DNA from: Bradyrhizobium lablabi
GTDB lineage: Bacteria; Pseudomonadota; Alphaproteobacteria; Rhizobiales; Xanthobacteraceae
Assembly: GCF_900141755.1 (NCBI RefSeq)
Contig: NZ_LT670844.1
Location: 6,978,501-7,042,500, forward strand
Reading direction: 5' to 3'
DNA: 64,000 bases
Below are positions 51,168-60,047 of the stretch, one piece after another. A program made the position numbers and the translations under genes. The notes below the pieces were generated by a model. The model was not told the origin of the DNA and ran no database searches. It saw nothing but the letters and a program-made list of their open reading frames with translations. Numbering within the stretch: the stretch's first letter is position 1; each line of letters starts with the position of its first letter.

Positions 51168-51941
51168 TTGGCTGCCATTCTATCCGAAGAAGTTATCAAC
51201 GTTCGGCACTGGACCGACCGCTTGTTTAGCTTCGTTGTCACTCGCCATCCGTCGTTCCGCTTTGAAGCCGGACAGTTCGCCATGATCGGGCTCGAACTCG
51301 ACGGCAAACCATTGATGCGCGCCTACAGCATGACCAGTGCACCGTTTGACGATCATCTCGAGTTTTTCAGTATCAAGGTCCCGGACGGCCCTCTCACATC
51401 GCGTCTGCAGCATCTGGATGTCGACGACACGCTTCTCCTGGGAGCCAAGGCGACTGGCACCTTGATGGCAGATAATCTGTTGCCGGGTCGTAACCTTTTC
51501 CTGCTGGGCACCGGAACCGGCTTCGCTCCGTTCGCCAGCATCATACGGACGCCGGAAACCTACGCCCGATTCGAGCGCGTTATCGTCGTGCACTGTTGCC
51601 GGCAAGTCGCAGAACTCGGTTACAGTACCTGCGTTGTGGATGAGGTGCGGAATGGAGAGCTCACCGGGGAATTCGCAGCGAAACATCTGCTGTATTACCC
51701 GACTGCTACCCGGGAGCCTTTTCGCAACCAGGGACGGATTACCACCCTTCTGTCAGACGGTGCACTGACCTGCGATCTCGGGCTCGCGCAGCTCGACCCT
51801 GCATGCGACCGCGTCATGCTCTGTGGCAGCCCCGCGATGCTGAGCGACCTTGAGGCATTACTCAGCGATTGGGGATTTACCGGCAGCACGTCCAATACGC
51901 CTGGGACATACGCGGTCGAACGGGCGTTCGTAGAGCATTGA
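51168..51941 (+). CDS. fpr: Ferredoxin/flavodoxin-NADP reductase
   Basis: 257 residues from a TTG at 51168 with GAGGAG upstream. RAYSMTSAP binds FAD; GTGTGFAPFASI and VMLCGSPAMLSDLEALLSDWGF bind NADP. The C-terminal extension YAVERAFVEH is typical of bacterial subclass I Fpr. It moves electrons between NADPH and ferredoxin, here presumably FdxA, to feed the sulfite reductase two genes later. A decayed second copy of its 5' end is at 56315-56491. Confidence 0.9.
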   Translation: MAAILSEEVINVRHWTDRLFSFVVTRHPSFRFEAGQFAMIGLELDGKPLMRAYSMTSAPFDDHLEFFSIKVPDGPLTSRLQHLDVDDTLLLGAKATGTLMADNLLPGRNLFLLGTGTGFAPFASIIRTPETYARFERVIVVHCCRQVAELGYSTCVVDEVRNGELTGEFAAKHLLYYPTATREPFRNQGRITTLLSDGALTCDLGLAQLDPACDRVMLCGSPAMLSDLEALLSDWGFTGSTSNTPGTYAVERAFVEH

Positions 51942-51960
51942 GAAAGAGAAGGCACCGACC

Positions 51961-52308
51961 ATGGGTCTCGAAGTTAGAAACAATCGACGCCAACCTGGAC
52001 GGTCCAGCGTCGTGACGGCGAACCGCCTCCGTGACGGCCAGGTCGTGTGGCTCGCGCCAGGAGGACACTGGGTGGAAGACATCGCCGCCGCTGAAGTATT
52101 CGACAACGGCATCATCGACGAGGTGATTGTCCGCGCTCGCATGTTCGAGGAGAAGCGGGTCGTGCTCGACGTCTATGGTGTCGAGCTTGACCCCGCATAC
52201 CCCTGCACGGTCCCGGTCACCGAGCGCGAGCGGATTCGCGCGGCTGGTCCAAGCGTGCGACCAGACCTCGGCCAGCAGGCGAGGGGAGCAACCGTTCATG
52301 CAAGCTGA
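51961..52308 (+). CDS. DUF2849 protein of the sulfite-reduction operon
   Basis: 115 residues. VVTANRLRDGQVVWLAPGG, followed by HWVEDIAAAEVFD, is the DUF2849 signature. Genes of this family almost always precede sulfite reductase genes in alphaproteobacteria, but the biochemical role is unknown. Its stop overlaps the sulfite reductase start by 11 bases, so the two are translationally coupled. Confidence 0.85.
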   Translation: MGLEVRNNRRQPGRSSVVTANRLRDGQVVWLAPGGHWVEDIAAAEVFDNGIIDEVIVRARMFEEKRVVLDVYGVELDPAYPCTVPVTERERIRAAGPSVRPDLGQQARGATVHAS

Positions 52309-53983
52309 CGCAATCTTGCCGGTCGGTACCTATGGTTATCAGCAGGTCGACCTGGACTTCCTGAACGACCGTGCCGCGCAATTCCGCGACCAGGTCGAGC
52401 GACGCCTATCCGGTGATCTGTCGGAGGATGAATTCAAGCCGCTACGTCTGATGAACGGTCTCTACTTACAGCTCCACGCCTACATGCTGCGCGTGGCAAT
52501 TCCCTATGGCGTGTTGAGCGCCGCTCAACTGCGCCGGCTTGCCAGGATTGCGCGCATCTACGATCGTGGCTATGGGCATTTCACGACCCGGCAGAACATC
52601 CAGTTCAACTGGATCAAGCTGGAAGAGGCTCCGGACATCCTCGCCGAACTGGCCGAGGTGGGGATGCACGCTATCCAGACCAGCGGCAACTGTATTCGGA
52701 ACATCACGAGCGACGAATTCGCCGGTGCGGCTGCCGACGAACTGCTGGATCCGCGCGTCCATGCGGAAATCCTGCGGCAATGGTCGACACTCCACCCGGA
52801 GTTTTCGTTCCTGCCGCGCAAGTTCAAGTTCGCCATCAGCGGCAGCCCGCATGATCGTGTTGCGGCGCGATTCCACGACATTGGCCTTATCGCAAAGCCC
52901 GGTGCCGACGGCGCCGTGGGCTTCGAGGTATTCGCCGGAGGCGGGCTCGGGCGGACACCGGCGATCGGGATGAAATTGCGTGATTGGCTGCCGGAACACG
53001 AGCTGCTGGCTTACATGGAAGCGATCCTGCGCGTCTATAATGCGTATGGCAGACGAGACAATCTCTATAAGGCGCGGATCAAGATTCTTGCTCAGGCGCT
53101 TGGCCGAGACGCCTTCGCAGAGAAGGTCGAGGCTGAGTTCGAGGCCATTCCGAAAGAGCGTTACAGGCTAGGCCCGGAGATCGTCGAGGCGATCCGTGCG
53201 CGCTTTGGCAAGCCACATCTCGATGCGCCTGAGGAGGTTCCGGCAGAGCTGAGCAAGCACCGTCGGCGCGATCCCGCCTTCGACCTCTGGGTTCAGACGA
53301 ACAGCCATCCCCATCGCGCGGCCGGCTACATTTCCGTCGTGATATCGCTCAAGCCCAACGGCGGCATCCCCGGCGACGCCAGCGCCATGCAGATGGACGC
53401 GATCGCCGACCTCGCCGAACGGTTCTCCAGCGGAGAAATCCGGGTCACGCATCTCCAGAACCTGGTCCTCGGCCATGTGCGTCAAGACGAGCTGTACACG
53501 CTATGGCAGGCACTGGGACCGCTTGGCTTGGCTACTCCGAACCGCGGTCTGATCACCGATATCGTCTGCTGCCCCGGGCTTGACTACTGCGTACTGGCGA
53601 ATGCGCGTTCGATCCCAATCGCGCAGCGCATCAGCGAGCGCTTTGCCGATGTCGAGCTACAGCAGCAAATTGGTTCCCTTCGGATCAACATCTCCGGCTG
53701 CATCAACGCCTGCGGCCACCACCATAATGCTGACATCGGGATTCTCGGCGTAGACAAGAAGGGCGAGGAGTTCTTTCAGCTGACGTTCGGTGGTCGCGGA
53801 GAGGAGGACGCCGCGATCGGTCAAATTCTCGGCACCGCTCTGCCTGAAAGCGAAGCCGTTAACGTTATCTCGAGGGTGATCGACACGTATCTCGCGCGAC
53901 GTGTCCCAAATGAACGCTTCCGCGACACCTATCAGCGGCTCGGCGCAACGTTCTTCAAGGAGGCTGCCTTTGCCGCTGCTTGA
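52298..53983 (+). CDS. cysI: Sulfite reductase hemoprotein (CysI/Sir type)
   Basis: 561 residues from the ATG at 52298. It has the two nitrite/sulfite reductase ferredoxin-like half domains and siroheme-binding region: YGHFTTRQNIQFNWIK, TSGNCIRNIT and the cluster ligands CCPGLDYC and GCINACGHHH. It reduces sulfite to sulfide using six electrons, probably through FdxA/Fpr since no CysJ flavoprotein is present. Its last bases overlap the start of the DUF934 gene. Confidence 0.92.
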   Translation: MQADAILPVGTYGYQQVDLDFLNDRAAQFRDQVERRLSGDLSEDEFKPLRLMNGLYLQLHAYMLRVAIPYGVLSAAQLRRLARIARIYDRGYGHFTTRQNIQFNWIKLEEAPDILAELAEVGMHAIQTSGNCIRNITSDEFAGAAADELLDPRVHAEILRQWSTLHPEFSFLPRKFKFAISGSPHDRVAARFHDIGLIAKPGADGAVGFEVFAGGGLGRTPAIGMKLRDWLPEHELLAYMEAILRVYNAYGRRDNLYKARIKILAQALGRDAFAEKVEAEFEAIPKERYRLGPEIVEAIRARFGKPHLDAPEEVPAELSKHRRRDPAFDLWVQTNSHPHRAAGYISVVISLKPNGGIPGDASAMQMDAIADLAERFSSGEIRVTHLQNLVLGHVRQDELYTLWQALGPLGLATPNRGLITDIVCCPGLDYCVLANARSIPIAQRISERFADVELQQQIGSLRINISGCINACGHHHNADIGILGVDKKGEEFFQLTFGGRGEEDAAIGQILGTALPESEAVNVISRVIDTYLARRVPNERFRDTYQRLGATFFKEAAFAAA

Positions 53984-54503
53984 ATGTGGTCGGATCGTAA
54001 GTGATCCCTGGCAGGAAGTCGCGGACGACGCGGCGCTGCCTTCGGGCCCCAGCATTTTGAGCCTGTCTCGCTTGCAGCAAGACCAGGCCGTTCGAACGGC
54101 ACCGCATCTGCGTCTCGGCGTCGCCCTGCCGGTCGACCAACCGGCAGAGGTTCTGGCGCCCTATCTCGACCGACTGTCTCTCGTTGCTGTCAATTTCCCG
54201 ACGTTTCGGGACGGGCGCGGCCTTACTCAGGCCCGTAGCCTTCGCGAGCGGCTCGCGTTTCGTCACGAGATCAGAGCGACGGGCAACATCCTGCCGGACC
54301 AGTACGCGTTTCTCCTGCGCTGTGGGATCACTACTGTCGAGATGCAGGACGGCGCAGACCCTGCGGCATGGCAGAAAGCGGCTGACCGCTTCTCCTTCGC
54401 CTATCAGCCATCCGCACTCGAAGAGCCGGTCCTCTCAGGCCTTCGCCGAACGATGCTAGTCGGCGTGCCGCGGAATACCGACCCGCAGTTCATCGGGGAC
54501 TGA
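53970..54503 (+). CDS. DUF934 protein of the sulfite-reduction operon
   Basis: 177 residues from a TTG at 53970, which has a perfect AAGGAGG site inside the 3' end of cysI and overlaps it by 14 bases. LSLVAVNFPTFRDGRGLTQARSL and LRERLAFRHEIRATGNILPDQ are DUF934 signatures. Members accompany sulfite reductase and APS/PAPS reductase genes and are named as sulfite-reductase-associated; the mechanism is unknown. The usual next gene, cysH, is missing here. Confidence 0.85.
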   Translation: MPLLECGRIVSDPWQEVADDAALPSGPSILSLSRLQQDQAVRTAPHLRLGVALPVDQPAEVLAPYLDRLSLVAVNFPTFRDGRGLTQARSLRERLAFRHEIRATGNILPDQYAFLLRCGITTVEMQDGADPAAWQKAADRFSFAYQPSALEEPVLSGLRRTMLVGVPRNTDPQFIGD

Positions 54504-54510
54504 GGCCATC

Positions 54511-54642
54511 AAGAGACGCTTATTCGACCTCTGGGCCGAGCGCTGGCGACGGCACGAGGCCACGGACGACATGATCCTCATGCGTTATGCTGATGACATT
54601 GTCGTCGGCTCCGAACACGAGCAAAGCCAAATTCCTTTTTAG
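54511..54642 (+). pseudogene. Group II intron reverse transcriptase fragment
   Basis: 44 codons reading RRLFDLWAERWRRHEATDD, then MILMRYADDIVVG before a stop. The YADD catalytic box and surroundings match bacterial intron reverse transcriptases, of a different subtype from the complete one at 34962. It begins right after the DUF934 gene, where cysH would be expected. Confidence 0.65.
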
Positions 54643-54892
54643 TCTGGGAGAGGTGCGGTTCTCAACCATGGTTAGGGACGAGATGATCGTGACATGGCCG
54701 GAGCACGGCGACGTTGTCGATTGCCGTCCATTCCGTTGACGCGAAAGTTACCTCATGGGGACAGCATCGTCCCAATATTATCTCATCAAGACTCAAGGTA
54801 CATCAAGCGAGGTGCAGCTGCCTCGCGCAAGGGCGTCTGATAACGGCGACGACAATGCGAAAGACAGTTCTGCCCGGAAAGGGGCAAAACAC
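54643..54892. other. Promoter region of the LysR gene
   Basis: About 250 bases with no supported gene. Nothing else recognised. Confidence 0.35.
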
Positions 54893-55795
54893 ATGACGCT
54901 GGAGCAGCTAAGGGTATTCGTCGCCGTTGCTGAACGTCAGCACGTCACGCGCGCCGCGGTAGCGCTCAATGTGGCCCAATCCGCCGTCAGCGCCGCGATC
55001 GCGGCGCTGGAAGCGCGACATGATGTGGAATTGTTCTGCCGTGTCGGCCGTGGCGTCCACCTGACCGAGGCCGGCGCGCTATTCCTCGTCGAAGCCCGCG
55101 CCCTCCTGGCCCGCGCCGAGGCGGCGGGACTGGTCCTATCGGAGCTGGGTGACTTGAAGCGCGGGACACTCGCGGTGCAGGCCAGCCACACGATTGCCAA
55201 TTACTGGCTGCCGCGCCACCTGGTTGCGTTCCGCCACAAATATCCCGGCATCGACATCCGCCTGACGATCGGTAACACGGCGCAGGTCGCCGCCGCGGTG
55301 CGTGAGGGCGCTGCAGATCTCGGTTTCATCGAGGGGATGATCGAAGATCCGATGCTGACGACGGAGCAAGTCGCACGCGACCAGACGGTGATTGTCGTCG
55401 GCACTGCGCACGCTTGGTCAACGATCGACCGACTTGAGCCGGAAAGGCTGATCGAAACCGACTGGGTCCTGCGCGAGCCGGGATCCGGCACTCGATCGAC
55501 ATTCGAAGCAGCGCTGCAAGGCTTTGGCGTGTCTCCCGGCGCATTGCGGCTTGCGCTGGAACTGCCGTCTAACGAAGCGCTGCGCGCGGCTGTCGAGGCA
55601 GGGTTGGGCGCAACTGTGATCTCGGCGTCTATAGCGGCACCCAGCCTGGAAGCGGGACTGCTGCATCGGGTGCGTTTCAATCTGCCGGAACGCTATTTCC
55701 AAGTGGTGCGGCACGTGGCGCGCTGCCGCAGCAAGGCGGCGGAAGCGCTGCTGTCGATGGTCACCGCACCCTTTGCCCGATCACGAGCACCGTAG
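54893..55795 (+). CDS. LysR-family regulator, CysB/CbbR-like
   Basis: 300 residues from MTLEQLRVFVAVAE at 54893. The helix-turn-helix has HVTRAAVALNVAQSAVSAAI. The effector domain (SHTIANYWLPRHLVAFRHKYPG) and GSGTRSTFEAAL are typical of LysR proteins that control sulfur or carbon assimilation. Lying just downstream of the sulfite operon on the same strand, it may regulate the sulfur genes; this is inference from position. Confidence 0.85.
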   Translation: MTLEQLRVFVAVAERQHVTRAAVALNVAQSAVSAAIAALEARHDVELFCRVGRGVHLTEAGALFLVEARALLARAEAAGLVLSELGDLKRGTLAVQASHTIANYWLPRHLVAFRHKYPGIDIRLTIGNTAQVAAAVREGAADLGFIEGMIEDPMLTTEQVARDQTVIVVGTAHAWSTIDRLEPERLIETDWVLREPGSGTRSTFEAALQGFGVSPGALRLALELPSNEALRAAVEAGLGATVISASIAAPSLEAGLLHRVRFNLPERYFQVVRHVARCRSKAAEALLSMVTAPFARSRAP

Positions 55796-55809
55796 CTGCC
55801 CGTGCATCA

Positions 55810-55975
55810 CTGTCTGGAACTTGTTCGCCATCCAACTCGGCGCGCTTGGGTCCGGCTTGGAGGGTACGTAGATGAAACGGCGCGAGCCGCCGCGCCAATA
55901 AATGAAGCCCTGGATGAAGCGGGTAGAAAGCAACGCAATGGCGGCAATGCGCCAGTTACGTTGCGCCTCGGTCAT
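55810..55975 (-). pseudogene. Truncated copy of the doxDA 5' end
   Basis: From 55975 it reads MTEAQRNWRIAAIALLSTRF, matching the intact protein from residue 18, continues through RRFIYVP and WMANKFQTVM, then stops matching. About 55 of 365 residues remain, with several substitutions, so this is an old copy. Confidence 0.8.
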
Positions 55976-56806
55976 CGTGAGCGCTTTAGGCCGAGAAGTC
56001 TCCAGTTCGTGGCGAAATGGTACGCCATGACGATTCCGAAGAGCACGCCCCTTGCGAAGTTACGGCGTAGCGCTTGGCGTGGGTGCGCTAATCTTCCGCG
56101 TAGTGATGAATGCTGCACACCTTCCAAGATGACGCATTCTTCTAAGCGGTCCGCTCTCGCGGCCGGACTGAACGAGACCAGACCTTCCCTGGCGCCGTTC
56201 CTAAACAATCAATCTCTCTCCGAGAAATTCCCGTCGGAACATTCGATTGGAAGCGCGCCTCATCGGCAATTAGGTCAACCGCAGACCGGAACTCAATCGA
56301 CGAGGAGCAAAACCTTGGCTGCCACTCTATCCGAAGAAGTTGTCGACGTTCGGCACCGGACCGACCGTTTGTTTAGCTTCGTTGTCACTCGCCATCCATC
56401 GTTCAGCTTCGAAGCCGGACAGTTCGCCATGATCGGGCTCGAGCTCGACGGCAAACCGTTGATTGGCTTCGCGCGCGTACATTGGGCATAGGAGCGGCGC
56501 GTCCGTGCCCCCGATGGCCGGCGACGCGCGTGCCTGCTAATCGTCTGACGCCGAAATGGACACCTCAATCAAAGAAAAGCCCATGGCTTTCGACGATGCC
56601 CGCTGACTCAACGCGAATTTACTATCTTAAAAGTCAATTTAATGGCCCCTCCGGTGCACCGTTGCGATTTCTGGTTAGCGCTCTCATGCAGCTTGATGGT
56701 CTCCAGTTTTGACGACGGAGCAGTCAATATCGGCGTCGACAAATAGGTTTGAGCCTCGGGACATACTGGAAAGGCCGATTTCCAGCGGCCGCGGGAGACC
56801 TGCCTG
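55976..56806. other. Region of decayed duplication before the RND operon
   Basis: It holds the remnant fpr start (56315-56491) and the homologous leader (about 56200-56314, similar to 51050-51167). A minus-strand frame near 56000-56110 (LRRNFARGVLFGIVMAYHF) looks like another membrane-protein remnant that I cannot name. The last 300 bases carry the RND operon promoter. Confidence 0.5.
56315..56491 (+). pseudogene. Truncated copy of the fpr 5' end
   Basis: A TTG start and GAGGAG site as in the intact gene, then LSEEVVDVRHRTDRLFSF, VTRHPSFSFEAGQFAMIGLE, before an abrupt change after KPLIG. 58 residues remain of 257. Confidence 0.8.
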
Positions 56807-59800
56807 ATGTCATTCGTCGCCTTTATGTTGAAGCGACCTTATACGGTTATTTCGAGTTTAATCCTGATCGTGCTGCTCGGCGTCGGCGCCGTGTCGCGTA
56901 TGCCCATCGACATCTTTCCTGAAATCGACGTGCCGGTCGTGGCGGTGGTTTGGACCTACAACGGCATGGGGGCGCAGGATATCCAGAACCGGATTCTGAC
57001 GCTTCACGAACGTGAACTTGCGTCAGTAGTTGATGACATCGAACGGATCGAGGCAACAAGCTACTACGGTGTCGGTGTTGAAAAAATCTTCCTGCATCAG
57101 GGCGCCGATGTCACGAGGGCTATTGCCCAACTCTCCAGCAGCGCACTCGTTGTTCTGAAATACATGCCGCCTAACATCACGCCGCCGCTCGTGCTGCGTT
57201 ATGGAGCGACCGATGTACCGATCATCCAGCTCAGCCTTTCGAGCCCGTCGCTGCCCGACTCGACGCTTAACGACCTCGGGCAGAACATCATCCGTCCTGA
57301 TCTTGCGGTCGTGCAGGGAGCCGAAGTTCCCTATCCTTACGGCGGCAAGCCCCGAGTCATCATGGCCGACCTCGATCAGAATGCGCTGAACGCGCGCGGC
57401 CTGACAGCGAGCGACGTCGCCAAAGCCCTCCAGCACCAAAACATCATTTTGCCCTCCGGCGACGTTAAAATTGGCAGCAAGGACTATTCGCTGTCGATGA
57501 ACAACAGCCCCGATGTCATCGCCACGATCAATCAATTTCCGATCAAGCAGATCGATGGCCGCACGGTGTTCGTTCAGGATGTCGCGCATGTTCACGACGG
57601 CTATCAGGTACAGACCAATTCCGTTGCGGTCGACGGAACACCCGGCGCCCTGATGTCCGTTCGCACAACCGGGGGCGCCTCGACCCTGACCGTCATTGAC
57701 GGCATCCGGAACAACCTTCCCGATATAAGGCGGCTGCTGCCTGAAGGCGTAACTATCAAGCCGCTTTTCGACCAGTCCGTTTTTGTCAAAGCGGCGCTGA
57801 ACAGCGTCGTGATGGGAGGCCTGATGGCGGCTGGCCTCACCGCGCTGATGATCCTGCTCTTCCTCGGTAACTGGCGCCTGACGCTGATCATCCTCGCAAC
57901 GATTCCAATGGCGATCATAACCGCCATGCTGGTGATGTATCTGGGAGGCGAGACGCTTAACACGATGACGCTTGGCGGTTTCGCCCTGGCCGTCGGCATT
58001 CTCGTAGATAACGGGACCGTTGTGATCGAGAACATCGAGCGACATGTCGGCCAGAAGGAGCCGCTGGTGCATGCGATCGTCAACGGCGCAGGTGAGGTCA
58101 GCATCCCGACGGTCCTGTCGACGATGTGTATTTGCATCGTCTTTGTCCCGATCTTTCTGCTGCAGGGAGTAGCCAAGTATCTGTTTTCCCCGCTGTCGTT
58201 GTCGGTATGCGTTTCACTGATCGCCAGCCTGCTGCTGTCGTTCACACTCGTCCCGCTGCTGTTTCGCATTTTGATGCGGTCCACGGTCGAACAACATGAA
58301 AAGCACGACGCCGACCCGCAGGCTTCGCCCGCCAGACGTGCTTTCAATCCTTTCAGAGCGATTCACAACGGCTTCGAAACCGGTTTCTCCCGTTTCCGGG
58401 AGGTTTATCGGAATGCACTCGCGTTCAGCGTCACGCGTTCGGCGGTCACCGTGCTGTTTTTTGGCATCGTGATGGTCTGTTCCCTGGCGCTGTTTCCTTT
58501 GCTCGGACAGGACTTCTTCCCGCAAGTCGATGCCGGGCAGATGCGGTTGCACGTGCGCGCGCCGCCGGCAACCCGGATCGAGGAAACACAACGCCAATTC
58601 GCCGAGGTCGAGCACGCAATCCGCAAGATCGTCGGCAACGATCAGATCGACACGATGCTCAATAATATCGGGCTGCCCTACAGCGGCATCAATATCGCAT
58701 TAAGCGATTCGGCAACCGTCGGGCCCATGGACGGAGAGATCCTGGTGTCCTTGAAAAAGAAGCACACGCCGACCGCCGCGCATGTCGCCGACCTGCGGCG
58801 CGAACTGCCAAAGCAATTTCCCGAGATGCAATTCTTCTTCCAGGCAGCAGACATCGTCGACCAGGTATTGAACTTCGGTCAGCCTGCGCCCATCGATATC
58901 AGGATTTCCGGCCCCGACGGTGACTTCAGCTTCAGTCTGGCGACCAAGATCGCCGCGGATTTGAAACAGGTGCCGGGAATTGTGGACTCGCACGTGTTCC
59001 AGGTTCCCGACGCGCCCGCGCTCACCGTTGCGGTTGATCGCGGAATTGCACAGCAGTTCGGACTGGACCAGGGACAGATTGCCAGCAATGTCCTGGTGAC
59101 AACCAACTCGAGTGCTCAGACCACGCCGAATTTCTGGATCAGTCCCAAGAACTCCGTTAGCTATCCGCTGGTCATTCAGGCGCCGACCTACCGCCTGGAT
59201 TCGACTGACGCCCTCAACACTTTGCCTGTGCTGGCAAGGAGCGGCAGCGAGCGCGGCCAGATACTCATGAATGTTGCGAGGCTTGGGCGCGAGAAGGTCC
59301 CCCTGGTGACATCGCAGCTCAATATCCGCCCGGTCTTCGACGTCAACGCCGACGCTCAGGGAATCGATCTCGCAACGGCCGCCGCAGCCATCGACAAGGT
59401 TTTGGCGGCGAATACGCCACCTGCAGCAAAGGCGACCCATGTGACGCTTGCGGGCCAGGTGGAAACCATGCGCAACAGCTTCAACGGGTTGTTTTCCGGT
59501 ATGGCAGTGGCCGTGGTCCTGGTCTACTTGATCCTCGTCATCAATTTTCAGAGCTGGGTCGATCCGGTGATCGTCCTGTCCGCGGTGCCCTTTGCTATCG
59601 GCGGCGTGATGTGGATGCTGTTCCTGACAAGCACCCATGTCAGCGTTCCTGCCCTGATGGGCACCCTGATGTGCATCGGCCTCACGACCGCCAACAGCAT
59701 TCTCGTTGTCAGCTTCGCCAATCAACGTATGACGGCTGGCGACACCCCGCTTATTGCCGCGATTGCGGCTGGCTATACGCGATTGCGGCCGGTCCTGATG

Positions 59801-60025
59801 ACGGCGGGCGCCATGATCCTGGGCATGATCCCGATGGGTCTTGGCGTCGGAGAGGGAGGCGAGCAGAATGCACCGCTCGCAAGGGCCGTCATCGGCGGTT
59901 TGCTATTTGCAACTTTCGCAACATTGATCCTGGTGCCGACCGTCTATCGGCTGCTGCGACGCCCTGTACGGACAGAAGCGTCAAGCGATCGGTTTGCAAC
60001 CGAGCAAGCTCCATCCATTCGATAG
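56807..60025 (+). CDS. RND efflux permease (AcrB/HAE1 superfamily)
   Basis: 1072 residues with the 12-helix, two-repeat RND layout: helix 1 (about 11-31), large periplasmic loops at about 35-335 and 560-870, and helix groups at about 336-540 and 871-1040. RMPIDIFPEIDVPVV and PLLGQDFFPQVDAGQ start the two loops. In helix 4 the usual Asp-Asp pair reads Asp401-Asn402 (GILVDNGTV), and the helix 10 Lys is replaced by Ala (TTANSIL at about 962). It exports drugs or hydrophobic compounds using the proton gradient. First gene of a three-gene tripartite pump. Confidence 0.9.
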   Translation: MSFVAFMLKRPYTVISSLILIVLLGVGAVSRMPIDIFPEIDVPVVAVVWTYNGMGAQDIQNRILTLHERELASVVDDIERIEATSYYGVGVEKIFLHQGADVTRAIAQLSSSALVVLKYMPPNITPPLVLRYGATDVPIIQLSLSSPSLPDSTLNDLGQNIIRPDLAVVQGAEVPYPYGGKPRVIMADLDQNALNARGLTASDVAKALQHQNIILPSGDVKIGSKDYSLSMNNSPDVIATINQFPIKQIDGRTVFVQDVAHVHDGYQVQTNSVAVDGTPGALMSVRTTGGASTLTVIDGIRNNLPDIRRLLPEGVTIKPLFDQSVFVKAALNSVVMGGLMAAGLTALMILLFLGNWRLTLIILATIPMAIITAMLVMYLGGETLNTMTLGGFALAVGILVDNGTVVIENIERHVGQKEPLVHAIVNGAGEVSIPTVLSTMCICIVFVPIFLLQGVAKYLFSPLSLSVCVSLIASLLLSFTLVPLLFRILMRSTVEQHEKHDADPQASPARRAFNPFRAIHNGFETGFSRFREVYRNALAFSVTRSAVTVLFFGIVMVCSLALFPLLGQDFFPQVDAGQMRLHVRAPPATRIEETQRQFAEVEHAIRKIVGNDQIDTMLNNIGLPYSGINIALSDSATVGPMDGEILVSLKKKHTPTAAHVADLRRELPKQFPEMQFFFQAADIVDQVLNFGQPAPIDIRISGPDGDFSFSLATKIAADLKQVPGIVDSHVFQVPDAPALTVAVDRGIAQQFGLDQGQIASNVLVTTNSSAQTTPNFWISPKNSVSYPLVIQAPTYRLDSTDALNTLPVLARSGSERGQILMNVARLGREKVPLVTSQLNIRPVFDVNADAQGIDLATAAAAIDKVLAANTPPAAKATHVTLAGQVETMRNSFNGLFSGMAVAVVLVYLILVINFQSWVDPVIVLSAVPFAIGGVMWMLFLTSTHVSVPALMGTLMCIGLTTANSILVVSFANQRMTAGDTPLIAAIAAGYTRLRPVLMTAGAMILGMIPMGLGVGEGGEQNAPLARAVIGGLLFATFATLILVPTVYRLLRRPVRTEASSDRFATEQAPSIR

Positions 60026-60047
60026 AGATTTTCGAGCCGAGGTATCT

